From: Bacteroides acidifaciens
GTDB taxonomy: Bacteria > Bacteroidota > Bacteroidia > Bacteroidales > Bacteroidaceae
DNA: 64,000 nucleotides
Reading direction: 5' to 3'
Assembly (NCBI RefSeq): GCF_903181435.1
Contig: NZ_CAEUHO010000001.1
Span: forward strand, 1,860,001 to 1,924,000
Part shown: piece by piece, positions 1 to 8,666 of the stretch
Layout of the letters: every line of letters starts with the position of its first letter
Position numbering within the stretch: the first letter of the stretch is position 1
Made by a program: the position numbers and the translations under genes
Notes under the pieces: generated by a model
Databases searched by the model: none
Told to the model about the DNA's origin: nothing
Seen by the model: the letters and a program-made list of their open reading frames with translations, nothing else

Positions 1-80
1 AGAATTACAACTTCTTCATTCTGATAAAGGAATGGTTTATTAACCATTTCTTTCAATCTATCTATTGCTCCATCAGTCAT
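1..80 (-). CDS. Partial phage gene, N-terminus only
   Basis: An open frame begins with ATG at 80 and runs off the left edge of the window; about 26 residues are visible, starting MTDGAIDRLKEMV. The start overlaps the stop of the HNH gene by 4 bp (ATGA), so the two are probably translationally coupled in the ParB operon. The fragment is too short to assign a function. Confidence 0.6.
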   Translation of the reverse strand, partial: MTDGAIDRLKEMVNKPFLYQNEEVVI

Positions 81-841
81 GATTCATTCTTTTTCGTTAC
101 TTTATTAATTTGTCTATTCAAAGCTCCTTTTAGCTTGATTAGGTACTGAACATCTTCCGGATATCGGGCATACAAAGAATTCTCTTTTTTTAATTGTTCA
201 GAACGACTAATCATGTAAAGGTTCTCAATGGAAACGTTTTGCCTGTTGCCATCCTTAAACTGAATATTATAACCAGGAGGGATTTCTCCATTATGCTCAA
301 CCCATACAAGCCGATGTTTAAGTTCAAAGACATTCGGTTCAGCAGTTTTCACTTCAATGTAACCGTCACGAGTTATGCGTTCATAACCGACTGGTTTATG
401 ATTTTTGGGGATATGTCCTTTCTTAAATCGAGTAGCTTTCGTTTTTGCCAATTGTTCCTCTGACATATATTCCGTTTGCTTACGTCCCTTGTTCATCGGT
501 TGGTGGCCTTTGGGAAAGAAACTTTTAGAAGCGCATTGAAATTTAAACTCTTTAGATTTAAAGAGCCGTAATTTAAATGCAATTCTATTTACAGCAGAAT
601 AAGTGGTACCTAATATCTGTGCTATTTCCTCATTAGTATGATTGGAATATAACTTTTTCAATTTATCAAGCCTCTCACTATTCCAAAACGAGATTCTCGG
701 AGAGCGCCTAAGTTTTCGAATCAAGGCCTTTGTTTTAACAGCACTAAGTGTTTTATCAAGACGCCTAGCAAGTTCTTTTAAATCAGCAGTCGGGTACTCA
801 CTGTCAAGTATAGCAAGTTGTTCGTCAGTCCACGTTTTCAT
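77..841 (-). CDS. HNH homing-type endonuclease with N-terminal HTH repeats
   Basis: 254 residues. The first about 90 residues hold two SANT/HTH-like repeats (WTDEQLAILDSEYP and a second beginning at WNSERLDKLKKLY) that would bind DNA. The C-terminal half carries an HNH_3-type core: HRLVWVEHNG, then a glycine/proline turn, FKDGNRQNVSIENL and the typical MISRSEQ tail. Such genes usually make a double-strand break or nick in phage DNA. It lies 27 bp behind the ParB-like gene, in the same direction, and is coupled to the next gene. It may be a selfish insertion in the operon rather than a replication gene. Confidence 0.8.
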   Translation of the reverse strand: MKTWTDEQLAILDSEYPTADLKELARRLDKTLSAVKTKALIRKLRRSPRISFWNSERLDKLKKLYSNHTNEEIAQILGTTYSAVNRIAFKLRLFKSKEFKFQCASKSFFPKGHQPMNKGRKQTEYMSEEQLAKTKATRFKKGHIPKNHKPVGYERITRDGYIEVKTAEPNVFELKHRLVWVEHNGEIPPGYNIQFKDGNRQNVSIENLYMISRSEQLKKENSLYARYPEDVQYLIKLKGALNRQINKVTKKNES

Positions 842-868
842 AAGTGCGTCAATAAAGAGAGGAAACCA

Positions 869-2587
869 CTAGGCTTCCTCTGTGTTATCGTTATTTAGTT
901 CTTTCAGTCTTTCTTTGAGCTTCTTTTCTTTCTTATCATATGAATCCGCAAGTTTCTTAGAGAGCGCTTTGAAATCATCCGGATATTGTTCTGCAAAAAG
1001 GATTTTCTGACACTTTTGCAAATAGGAGTAGAAATTCACATTATTCGATGATAAGCATTCAGCAATAAAGGCTCTATACCATTGGTGTCGGTCAGCTTGG
1101 TTGTTCTTGACATAATTTACAAAATCACTCTCACCATTCCATTTTTTTAAATTCAGTTTTTCAAGATAAGTACTGCTACAACCGCTAAGAACCAGCACAT
1201 CAAAAACAAGTTGTTCATTTTCAGAGAATTCTTTTGTTCTCTGATAATATGTTTTCTCTTGCGCCCACTTGCGCATTTCTTCAGCAGACTTCTCCTTGAC
1301 TATATCCTTCGCTCTTTTTAATTGGGCGTTTATTTTTTCCCTTTCTATCTCTTTTAGATCGGCAACGGCGGAAGTAGAGGAAGCCGTTTCTTTTCTAACA
1401 TAATAGAAACTAACGTTAAATTCGGGAGAATAATGTCCAAAAAATGAAAGACAACGATAAACTTCTCCATCTTCAAGCATTTTCAAAGTGCGTTCATCAT
1501 CTTCTGAATACCAGCACTTACATCTAAAGATTTCATCAGGATCAACTATTTCAAATCCAAGTTGTTTAACAGCTTCCAAAGTTTTTTCATAGAAAACCTT
1601 TCTATCTTCTCCCCAATATGTATCGGGACGTCTAGCGATAATTACTGTTTTTCCAAATGAAAGAGGTTCGCCAACTTTAACAAGATGTTCATATTCTAGT
1701 TGAATTTTCCGCGTCACATAAGCAATCTGTTTTTTCTCATAGCAAGCAGCATTGATACATCTAGCATCCTTACTATTCATTTCATAGAACAAACAACCAT
1801 GATTACACGTATTATTCTCACATTGAGAACATGATTTAATATCAGTATTTTCCCAATTATCGGAATCATCTTTAATCCAAGGTGCGTTACCAAGCTCCAT
1901 GAAAGAATTACTCACAAATTCTCGAATCATAGCAGTAGTACATTGTTCTTCCTCCTCCTCATGAAACTCTTTTTGAGTATCTTCATCCAATTTAGAAAGA
2001 ATCATAGCACCGGACAATGGTATATCTCCATTTCTTACCCGCTCTTTTAGTTCAGGAATAAGAGAATTCAATTTAATACGGTCAAATACAAACCGGGTAG
2101 ACTTTCCTATTTTAAGAGCGATATCTTCCAAAGTTCGTCCTTTTTCAGCCAACTGCGCAAAGGCAAAAGCTTCTTCGATGGGATCAACATCTTTTCTTTG
2201 AAGATTCTCGGTAATCATCGCTTCAAAAGCCTCATCATCTGTCATTTCTCTGACAATGCAGGATATTGTCTGAAATTTTTCCGACTTTTTTCGATGGGCT
2301 TTGATTTTTGCAACATTCGCTTCATCTTCCTTTGCTTTCAAAAGTGACACAGCCCGGAAACGACGCTCACCGCAAACAATTTCGTATGTGTAAGGTAATG
2401 GGGTAACATCTCCGGTTTCTAGGTTAGTCATCTCCTCGGATTTAGCAACTCTGACAGTGACAGGTTGCAATAAACCTTGCTTTTCAATGTTGCTTGCAAG
2501 CTCTTCAAGAGCTGCTTCATCAAAAGTCTTTCTCGGATTCAAAGGAGAAGGACTGATAAGGTCAATTCTAATGTTTTGTACTTCCAT
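869..2587 (-). CDS. ParB/Spo0J-like nuclease-domain protein with cysteine cluster
   Basis: 572 residues, twice the length of a simple ParB. The N-terminal ParB-like domain (residues 1-150) has SPSPLNPRKTF, the nucleotide-binding GERRFRA motif and the ENLQRKDVDPIEEA motif. A KorB/ParB-type HTH follows (LEDIALKIGKSTRFVFDRI). The middle has a cysteine-rich patch near residues 250-290 (CSQC, CNHGC, CINAAC) that looks metal-binding, then a long lysine/glutamate-rich tail. No ParA neighbour is visible, so a role in DNA transactions or transcription is as likely as partition. It is the first gene after a 90-bp promoter/operator shared with the recombination operon. Confidence 0.85.
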   Translation of the reverse strand: MEVQNIRIDLISPSPLNPRKTFDEAALEELASNIEKQGLLQPVTVRVAKSEEMTNLETGDVTPLPYTYEIVCGERRFRAVSLLKAKEDEANVAKIKAHRKKSEKFQTISCIVREMTDDEAFEAMITENLQRKDVDPIEEAFAFAQLAEKGRTLEDIALKIGKSTRFVFDRIKLNSLIPELKERVRNGDIPLSGAMILSKLDEDTQKEFHEEEEEQCTTAMIREFVSNSFMELGNAPWIKDDSDNWENTDIKSCSQCENNTCNHGCLFYEMNSKDARCINAACYEKKQIAYVTRKIQLEYEHLVKVGEPLSFGKTVIIARRPDTYWGEDRKVFYEKTLEAVKQLGFEIVDPDEIFRCKCWYSEDDERTLKMLEDGEVYRCLSFFGHYSPEFNVSFYYVRKETASSTSAVADLKEIEREKINAQLKRAKDIVKEKSAEEMRKWAQEKTYYQRTKEFSENEQLVFDVLVLSGCSSTYLEKLNLKKWNGESDFVNYVKNNQADRHQWYRAFIAECLSSNNVNFYSYLQKCQKILFAEQYPDDFKALSKKLADSYDKKEKKLKERLKELNNDNTEEA

Positions 2588-2601
2588 AATTTAATTATAT
2601 T

Positions 2602-2691
2602 GGTTTGACTTTTAATTCATTACATCAGTAAAGTTGTCGTAAAATGACAAGTTATGCAAACAGAAACTTCGCCATTTTAACGCCATTTTCA
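2602..2691 (-). promoter_or_regulatory. Duplicated 90-bp promoter/operator, copy 1
   Basis: Read on the minus strand it holds a tandem 9-mer AAAATGGCG-tt-AAAATGGCG, then TTTG (candidate -33), 20 bp, and CAACTTTA (candidate -7). The inverted repeat TTGTC/GACAA lies between the two boxes. The same 90-bp layout recurs at 9460-9549, with both flanks nearly identical but a different inverted repeat in the spacer. It drives the ParB-like gene. Operator function is inferred. Confidence 0.65.
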
Positions 2692-2910
2692 TGCGGGCTT
2701 ATTACGTATTTGAATGAAGCCACGTTTTTCCGTTTCCCGAAGCAATTCCATATCTTCCTCACGGATATAACAATCCGTTTCACCATTAACAGTTGTGTGA
2801 TTAGGAATACCAAAACGCTCCCGTATTCTTCTTTTCACTTCAGGAATATCTTCAAGTTTGATATGCCTAGTGTTCCAGTAAATTGTCACCTTCTGCTTCT
2901 TGTTTGCCAT
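2689..2910 (-). CDS. Small phage protein, unknown function
   Basis: 73 residues, highly charged (starts MANKKQKVTIYW). Not recognised. It is the last gene of the recombination/replication operon; its start lies inside the end of the preceding gene (44-bp overlap) and its stop abuts the promoter of the ParB operon. The overlap and strong charge suggest a real translated gene, probably nucleic-acid-associated, but there is no motif to prove it. Confidence 0.55.
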   Translation of the reverse strand: MANKKQKVTIYWNTRHIKLEDIPEVKRRIRERFGIPNHTTVNGETDCYIREEDMELLRETEKRGFIQIRNKPA

Positions 2911-3514
2911 ATTCTCTTTTGTTTAGATAAGAGATTATTTCATTTGAGAGACTTAACGCTTTAGCAGCTTCTTCATCTCCTTGCTCAACTCTAAGTTTGA
3001 GTTCGTTCCGGTATTCTTCATACGACAAGCCACTTGTATAGCCCACTTCCTCCGACAAATTCTCTTTATGAAAATTCCATGACTGATTATCAGCAACAGC
3101 ACAACGTTCTTTATTGTATTCACGAAGCCAACTCATGATGACCTGACCATCAATTCTATTATAGATATTGCCATATTTCATTTTCATTGCGTTCTTGAAA
3201 CACAGTTTAAAATCATCAGTTTTCATATATGGATATTCTTCAATGATTAAATCTACTGTAGTAGCGACTTGTGTAGCCGACATTGGATTACCGACATTGA
3301 AAAACTCCAAGGCATCAGCTATCAATATGACCAACACTGCTCTGGCTTGCGGCTCACCAAACTTTCTTATAATAGTGCCAATAGAAGGTTCATCACTTTG
3401 AAATACATCTTCAACCTTCTTGGGGCATAGAGCTTTGCAATAGTTTTTCGGCGAGGTCCGTAAGACTGCTAACCGATTCTCTTCTTGTGGCCGCAGTATC
3501 AGTTCGTTTTCCAT
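2867..3514 (-). CDS. DUF6633-like phage replication-associated protein
   Basis: 215 residues. The central part (SIGTIIRKFG, then an aromatic-rich helical stretch and VIMSWLREYNKERC) resembles DUF6633 proteins, which sit beside replication initiators in Bacteroides mobile elements; I recall this family only by pattern. The start at 3514 overlaps the preceding DUF6291-like gene by 104 bp. The N-terminal residues before KNYCKALCPKK are therefore doubtful, but no later ATG fits. Likely works with the upstream gene in replication initiation; function is inferred from position. Confidence 0.6.
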   Translation of the reverse strand: MENELILRPQEENRLAVLRTSPKNYCKALCPKKVEDVFQSDEPSIGTIIRKFGEPQARAVLVILIADALEFFNVGNPMSATQVATTVDLIIEEYPYMKTDDFKLCFKNAMKMKYGNIYNRIDGQVIMSWLREYNKERCAVADNQSWNFHKENLSEEVGYTSGLSYEEYRNELKLRVEQGDEEAAKALSLSNEIISYLNKREYGKQEAEGDNLLEH

Positions 3515-4223
3515 TGTAATTTCCTTCTAAAATTTTAGTAAAATTCGCAGACTTGAATATCCAGTCAAAAGTGCACCTCCAATTTTTATCGTTTTGTCCA
3601 AGCAAGAAAGGACTGTCTAAAACCAATTGGAACACATCGAATACAGCTTGCTTCCCGTATTGTGCGACACGTGCTTTAATAGCTTTCTTTCGTTTTGCAT
3701 CTATGGACTTTATAGCAGGAAGTTTACCTTTAAACGTGGAATTAAAATAATCCATTAGCCCACCCCAATCAATCTTTTCCTCGGGGAACAAAGAAAGCTC
3801 GTCTTTCTTTGATTCTCCTTTAGGAGAAGTTTCTTTCTTTTTTAAATGAGAATCATTATCATCTACATAATCATTATCATATTCATTATCATTATCGGGT
3901 TTTGTGGGTTCTTTTGGGTTTCCAAATAACCCAGTGGGTTTTGTGGGTTCTTTGGGTTCTTTTGGGTTTTCACTTTTCGGACGTCCCCCCTTAGAACCAT
4001 TGCTCTTATTCCTTTCCACAATAGACATATACTTTTCAGTATCCCTGTCTATATCTATCTTTATAAAGTTGAAAGCAATATTTGCCATAGGTTTCAACCC
4101 CCGAAGATTTCCCGTTGTCGCATACTCAATTATGCTTTCGTAAATCTCCAGCCTGACATCATCCGGCAAATCCTTGATTGCTTCTCTCCACCCTTTATAA
4201 AAGATGAATGAATTTCTTTCCAT
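3411..4223 (-). CDS. DUF6291-type replication initiator/replisome organizer
   Basis: 270 residues. The N-terminus (NSFIFYKGWREAIKDLP then IYESIIEYATTG) is the DUF6291 signature. A basic, low-complexity linker follows (SNGSKGGRPKSENPKEP, NPKEPTKP repeats, then DNDNEYDNDY). The C-terminal part (WRCTFDWIFKSANFTKILEGNY) is the short domain found at the end of many phage replication organizers. It probably recognises the phage origin or loads helicase. The linker repeats are direct DNA repeats (TTTTGTGGGTTCTTTGGG-like on the plus strand), so length variation is likely there. Confidence 0.75.
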   Translation of the reverse strand: MERNSFIFYKGWREAIKDLPDDVRLEIYESIIEYATTGNLRGLKPMANIAFNFIKIDIDRDTEKYMSIVERNKSNGSKGGRPKSENPKEPKEPTKPTGLFGNPKEPTKPDNDNEYDNDYVDDNDSHLKKKETSPKGESKKDELSLFPEEKIDWGGLMDYFNSTFKGKLPAIKSIDAKRKKAIKARVAQYGKQAVFDVFQLVLDSPFLLGQNDKNWRCTFDWIFKSANFTKILEGNYNGKRTDTAATRRESVSSLTDLAEKLLQSSMPQEG

Positions 4224-4258
4224 ATTTTAAGGGATTATACTCCGATTAGTAATAAAAC

Positions 4259-4723
4259 TCACAGACCTTTTGCTTCCTTCAGTTTTTTCGCTTCTTCCTT
4301 GTAATGAGTAATCAGCTTTTCTAATTGAAAGTCACTAAATTGCTTAGTAACATTTTTCTTGGCTTCCAGGATCAGCACATTTCGTTCACCATACTTGGCA
4401 ACTAGACGTCTGCGATAATCCTGAATATTTCCTTCCATGAAGCGGTTACAATGTGAACATTGAGCATTGCAGTTCATTTCATCAAAGCGAGTACTCATGT
4501 GTTGGCGGTTGATGTAATGACCGCAATCTGCTTTATTGAAAGGCTTTATTTTACCACATGAAATACACTGAAAATATCCATTAGGCATCGTATCACGATA
4601 ACGGATGAATAAACTAAATATTCTGTCTAGTTTATCGACAAGATCAGGTTTCTTCTTGACCTTAACACCTTCTACCTCGAAAAGAGGCTTTTTCTTTTCT
4701 TTCTTCTTGTAATTTCTCCACAT
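4259..4723 (-). CDS. NinG-like recombination nuclease
   Basis: 154 residues from the ATG at 4723 (MWRNYKKKEKKKP). That start is preferred over an upstream in-frame one inside the helicase gene because it leaves a 5-bp gap. Features of lambda NinG/Rap are visible: a lysine-rich N-terminus, a first zinc knuckle CISCGKIKPFNKADCGHYIN, then NAQCSHCNRFMEGN, and a helical tail. NinG/Rap proteins are HNH-type, structure-specific nucleases that act on recombination intermediates. It sits between the helicase and the replication initiator. Confidence 0.85.
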   Translation of the reverse strand: MWRNYKKKEKKKPLFEVEGVKVKKKPDLVDKLDRIFSLFIRYRDTMPNGYFQCISCGKIKPFNKADCGHYINRQHMSTRFDEMNCNAQCSHCNRFMEGNIQDYRRRLVAKYGERNVLILEAKKNVTKQFSDFQLEKLITHYKEEAKKLKEAKGL

Positions 4724-4728
4724 GATAA

Positions 4729-5886
4729 TTAAAATACTACATTGGTTAATTGACGGCCACGACTCATTATACACCATTTTCCCTTTTCAGGCTGTTCTAT
4801 GCGTAACTCTTCAACACGCCCAAAACGCCGGAAATTCCCACTCAAATCAACAACCCAACCCTCTTTACCTTGGCAGGGACGAATAACACGACCGACCATT
4901 TGATAATAGAGGGAAAGGGATTTGGTTGGACGTGCAAGAACAATCGTATCAAGCTCCGGGTAATCGAATCCGGTTGTAAGTACTCCGACATTAGCAACAA
5001 CTTTTATTCTTCCATCTTTAAAACCTTTCAGAATTCGTGCCCTTTCTTCCTTTGGAGTAGAACCGCTAACGATCGCACAATTAGGAATTTCGGAAGCCAG
5101 TTTTTCAGCTTCACGAATAAACCTCGTGAATATTAAAATACCTTTGCGTGGTATGCCCGATTTGGGGTTCAACAGACGTTTTGTCCATCCAACTATATCT
5201 TTGTATATGTCCACACGTTCAAACTCTTGCAGAAGACTTTTTTCATCATAATCTGCACCAGTAGAATTAGTCCTGACTCTACTTAAATCCAACTTTGTAA
5301 TATCATAGTATTTCAAACTTGCGAGAAATCCTTTAGCAAGTAGTTCACTCACCTGACAGTGATAAATAACATCAGTGAAAACCTTTGGCCGGGTACGAGT
5401 TATAAATTTAAGCATAGCACCACCTCTTCCTGAACATAATCTGTAAGGAGTCGCTGTCAGCCCAATAACTTTCCTTTGCTCATCTTCAAAGAATTCCTTA
5501 TACATTCCTTTCTCCGGATTCACTAAATGACATTCATCAATCAGAACGTGCTTAAAATGTTTGAAGAAACTCATGTGTTTCATCACACTACCAATCATAG
5601 CAAACGTAATACGATTGATATCCTTTCTTCCGGCAGAAGCTGAATAAACTCCACAATCGAATATGCCGTATGATTGAAGTTTTGCAAAATTTTGTTCGAG
5701 TATTTCCTTGCTAGGCTGGAACACTATCAGCGGCCCGTCTATCCGTGCAGCTATATTGGCAATGACAAGGGACTTCCCGGCACCAGTGGGAAGAACTATC
5801 ACGTAGTTTTTCTTTTCCTTGGATTTAAAAACGCTGACCGCTGCATCACTAGCACTTTTTTGGTAGTCTCTTAACTGGTATGTCAT
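4729..5886 (-). CDS. SF2 DEAD/DEAH-type helicase
   Basis: 385 residues, compact for an SF2 helicase. Visible motifs are the Q-like YQLRDYQKSA, Walker A PTGAGKS, Walker B/DEAH-type IDECH, motif III-like GLTATPYR, and the C-terminal helicase motifs VVANVGVLTTGFDYPELD and YYQMVGRVIRP. It probably unwinds DNA at the phage origin or in recombination, like UvsW/RadD-type phage enzymes. Its start overlaps the stop of the HNH gene by 4 bp. Confidence 0.9.
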   Translation of the reverse strand: MTYQLRDYQKSASDAAVSVFKSKEKKNYVIVLPTGAGKSLVIANIAARIDGPLIVFQPSKEILEQNFAKLQSYGIFDCGVYSASAGRKDINRITFAMIGSVMKHMSFFKHFKHVLIDECHLVNPEKGMYKEFFEDEQRKVIGLTATPYRLCSGRGGAMLKFITRTRPKVFTDVIYHCQVSELLAKGFLASLKYYDITKLDLSRVRTNSTGADYDEKSLLQEFERVDIYKDIVGWTKRLLNPKSGIPRKGILIFTRFIREAEKLASEIPNCAIVSGSTPKEERARILKGFKDGRIKVVANVGVLTTGFDYPELDTIVLARPTKSLSLYYQMVGRVIRPCQGKEGWVVDLSGNFRRFGRVEELRIEQPEKGKWCIMSRGRQLTNVVF

Positions 5887-6158
5887 AATTTGATGTGATA
5901 TTTATGAACTTTCAAATGACAGTCACCACAAAGGGTAACGAGACAATCAAGATGTTCAAGCTCATGACCAACGATTGATTTTCCGTTAACCCTGTATGTT
6001 TTGTGGTGAATCTCTAAATTAAAGTCTTTACCGCACATCTGGCATTTATGTCCGTCCCTAATACGAACTTTACGCTTGGCTTCTTCCCAATCTGGATTAT
6101 TCACAAGCCGCTTCACATAGTTGGACTTCCTGCCTTTTTTGTGCTGCAATCTACTCAT
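5883..6158 (-). CDS. HNH endonuclease, small
   Basis: 91 residues from the ATG at 6158 (MSRLQHKKGRKSNY). That start overlaps the preceding gene by only 8 bp, whereas the longer in-frame start would overlap by 86 bp. It has the canonical order CQMCGK, LEIHHKTY, LVTLCGDCHLKVH, so a zinc-bound HNH fold with the catalytic HH. It could be a phage maturation or recombination nuclease. It sits between a coiled-coil protein and the helicase with 4-8 bp overlaps on both sides. Confidence 0.85.
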   Translation of the reverse strand: MSRLQHKKGRKSNYVKRLVNNPDWEEAKRKVRIRDGHKCQMCGKDFNLEIHHKTYRVNGKSIVGHELEHLDCLVTLCGDCHLKVHKYHIKL

Positions 6159-6819
6159 CGTCTTCCGGTTCTTCTTCAGGAAGTTTATCAGACAGGTCTT
6201 CTTCGAACTTGTCCCCATAATCTTCTGTATCATCAATAGGACGTTCTACTTCAGGATATTCAATACCAAACAAATCAAGCATCGCTTTTCTGTTTCGATC
6301 TTCCTGTGCCCAAAGAGAACGTTTGTCCCAATCAGGAATTTTTTCAGCTTTCACAAGCTTAAACTCACCGTTCACCCATGAATAATACAGGAAATATCCA
6401 TCAAGAGCAAACCGGATCGTATTCTTACTTGAAAGATGATACTCCCTCGTCCCCTTTTTGACCTCGGCAGCCAGGTCTTTAATTTCAGTCTTAATAGAAG
6501 CTAACCTGTCTTGTGCATCACTCTTAATTTTCTTTGCACGTTCAATGGCTTCCAACAGTTCACGTTCGCGTTTGGGGACCTCATTCTCTTGCTTGATGCA
6601 ATACTCTTCACGAATTTCGGAAATCTCAAATTCATCCAGTAAACGTTGTGTCACCTCACTTTCAGGGAATGTAGCATTGAAATGCTCATTCACCAACTTT
6701 ATCAATTCATCTACATTCGTAGAACCCTGAAATAAAACAGGGGGAAATTTTTCCCGAATAGAATCGGGAACTACAAACTCGATTGTCTCGGGTTCGTAGT
6801 TTCTCAAATTTGCAATCAT
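6151..6819 (-). CDS. Phage coiled-coil protein with acidic tail
   Basis: 222 residues. No family recognised. Residues about 80-130 form a charged coiled coil (PKRERELLEAIERAKKIKSD); the last 25 residues are strongly acidic (KLPEEEPEDDE). It is encoded in the recombination operon 18 bp behind the NinB-like gene. An acidic tail in such a setting could mimic DNA or bind SSB partners, but this is only a guess. Confidence 0.6.
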   Translation of the reverse strand: MIANLRNYEPETIEFVVPDSIREKFPPVLFQGSTNVDELIKLVNEHFNATFPESEVTQRLLDEFEISEIREEYCIKQENEVPKRERELLEAIERAKKIKSDAQDRLASIKTEIKDLAAEVKKGTREYHLSSKNTIRFALDGYFLYYSWVNGEFKLVKAEKIPDWDKRSLWAQEDRNRKAMLDLFGIEYPEVERPIDDTEDYGDKFEEDLSDKLPEEEPEDDE

Positions 6820-6837
6820 AAATTATAAAAGGATTAA

Positions 6838-7290
6838 TTAGTACCGGTTTTGGTACTCATGAATAAAATCTAAGTAATGCTGGTCTTCAGGCAATGGAAG
6901 TGTAATACCAAACTCGGTGGCCGCATCTATTTTCACGCTTTCCATGAAATTATGCATCTCTAAAGTATTAAGTTTACTTGTTCCTCGCACAATAGTTTCC
7001 ACCTTACCATTCACATGAACCTGTTTCACAAGAAACTTCTTACAATACAAGTCATGTATATCCTGAACTCCAGCAGCAGTGCTCCAATACTCTTCACCTG
7101 TGTATTCACGCAAACAGGCACCAATACACTGAAACCATTTCCACATGAGAGCATTTTGATTTAATGTTCTCGGCTGTGTTTTTTTCTTAATGGTTACAGT
7201 GTATTCTCCATTACGAAGTGTGCTGCACATGAACTCGAAAGACTTATCCATTTGGATTTTGCCATCTTTCTTCGTCAATGTTGCTTCCAT
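6838..7290 (-). CDS. NinB-like recombination mediator
   Basis: 150 residues. The segment KKKTQPRTLNQNALMWKWF matches the NinB/Orf pattern of an arginine followed by LxQN at the start of a helix; the C-terminus is LPLPEDQHYLDFIHEY. NinB proteins bind single-stranded DNA and SSB and help load recombinases. It lies 6 bp downstream of ssb, which supports the assignment. Confidence 0.7.
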   Translation of the reverse strand: MEATLTKKDGKIQMDKSFEFMCSTLRNGEYTVTIKKKTQPRTLNQNALMWKWFQCIGACLREYTGEEYWSTAAGVQDIHDLYCKKFLVKQVHVNGKVETIVRGTSKLNTLEMHNFMESVKIDAATEFGITLPLPEDQHYLDFIHEYQNRY

Positions 7291-7296
7291 AACCTA

Positions 7297-7746
7297 TCAG
7301 AATGGCAAATCGTCCTTGGTCGGTGGTGGCGGTGGCGGGCACTCATTCACCGCACTTCGAGTCTGATTATTGGTGTGTTCCGGAAGAGGTGGCGGTGGTG
7401 GCGCTTGTTGAGGCTTAACAGAAAGCATCTCCATATTATCAACAAAAAGTTCTGTAATATACCGTTTAATTCCTCTGCTATCATCATAACTCCGAGTTCT
7501 TATCTTTCCTTCCAGATACAACTTGTCTCCCTTATGGACATACTTCTCAACAACATCGGCAAGACCACGCCAAACAACAATATTATGCCATTCAGTTCTT
7601 TCAGGAACCTGTGTTCCATTGGCAAGGGTATAACCTTTTTCAGTGGTGGCAAAGGAGAAAGTGGCCACTTTAGAACCAGCTTCCAAAATTCTAATATCGG
7701 GGTCTTTGCCAACATGCCCGATAAGCATCAATTTGTTTAAACTCAT
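7297..7746 (-). CDS. ssb: Single-stranded DNA-binding protein
   Basis: 149 residues. The N-terminal OB fold (about 1-105) is clear: LNKLMLIGHVGKDPDIR, FSFATTEKG, TEWHNIVVWRGLADVVEKYV, KGDKLYLEGKIRTRSY. A proline-rich linker (QQAPPPPPLPEH, CPPPPPP) leads to the conserved acidic tip DDLPF that recruits partner proteins. It coats single-stranded phage DNA during replication and annealing. The stop of the exonuclease gene overlaps its start by 4 bp. Confidence 0.97.
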   Translation of the reverse strand: MSLNKLMLIGHVGKDPDIRILEAGSKVATFSFATTEKGYTLANGTQVPERTEWHNIVVWRGLADVVEKYVHKGDKLYLEGKIRTRSYDDSRGIKRYITELFVDNMEMLSVKPQQAPPPPPLPEHTNNQTRSAVNECPPPPPPTKDDLPF

Positions 7747-8666
7747 GATTTATCCTCCCTTATTGTTACACGGATACTATCAGCTTTAGGAACTGTTTTG
7801 ATATACTTAGAATATAATTCCGGATAGTCAGCCTGAAACTTTTTAGTATCAAAATTGTCACTCGTAGAAGCGGGTGTATAACTAACTCGCAATCTTCCGG
7901 CATCCCATGACTTGACACCATTCTCACGCATAGCAGTTTTCAATTTTGCCTTATAATCTTTCTGAATCTTGGTTAGATCTGCAAGTTCTTCCTCAATTCC
8001 GATTATAGTATTTACAAGTTGCATTGGAATAAGTAACTTGTCATCATCAGGGGCAGGAACAGGAAGAATGGATAGATATTGCTCACCCTTCTTCTCGCAT
8101 TCCATTAATTTCTTGACTTCTTTATCAGGCTTACGAGGAATTTCAACCAATTCATGTTTATCACCACGTACCCAAATGCCGAACAATTTATCAACTTTGA
8201 GTAATGGATTTTGTAGTTCAAACAGATAAGCATAAATTGACAACTGCCAACTCAAATACTCTTCGTCAAGATGCAGCGTAGTTTTGATGTCACCAAGACA
8301 GATTCTACCGGCTTTCTCCCAAACACAATCTATATTCGATGCAAAGTATTCGTTATCAGACACCGTGTACTCATTAGCAAAAGCCTTATATCCAGCTTTC
8401 GTCCGCTCTTTCAAATAATTCTCTGCTTCAATACTTTCAGGCGGTAAGCCTGTTGCATCAACAAACTGGCATTGAGCATGAATAAGGCTCCCCTTCTCAG
8501 CAGCTCTCTTCAATACAAAATCTGGGACATCTTTATATTTGTCAGGGAACAACTGCCGGCTAATCATACCGGTTATACCTTGCAACTGTTTTTCACCGAG
8601 CATATAAGTGTGGTTTTCCTCATTGAAAACCACACTGGATTTCACTAATTCTATCATTATTATCAA
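7743..8666 (-). CDS. PD-(D/E)XK exonuclease of phage recombination pair
   Basis: 307 residues. An N-terminal helix region with GSLIHAQ leads to the nuclease core: FASNIDCVWE, then GDIKTT (the D-x-K pair) and a helix with SWQLSIYAYLF, which matches RecB/lambda-exo-like PD-(D/E)XK enzymes. It probably resects double-stranded ends to expose the strand bound by the annealing protein encoded directly upstream (4-bp overlap). The two form a Red-like pair. Confidence 0.8.
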   Translation of the reverse strand: MIIMIELVKSSVVFNEENHTYMLGEKQLQGITGMISRQLFPDKYKDVPDFVLKRAAEKGSLIHAQCQFVDATGLPPESIEAENYLKERTKAGYKAFANEYTVSDNEYFASNIDCVWEKAGRICLGDIKTTLHLDEEYLSWQLSIYAYLFELQNPLLKVDKLFGIWVRGDKHELVEIPRKPDKEVKKLMECEKKGEQYLSILPVPAPDDDKLLIPMQLVNTIIGIEEELADLTKIQKDYKAKLKTAMRENGVKSWDAGRLRVSYTPASTSDNFDTKKFQADYPELYSKYIKTVPKADSIRVTIREDKS

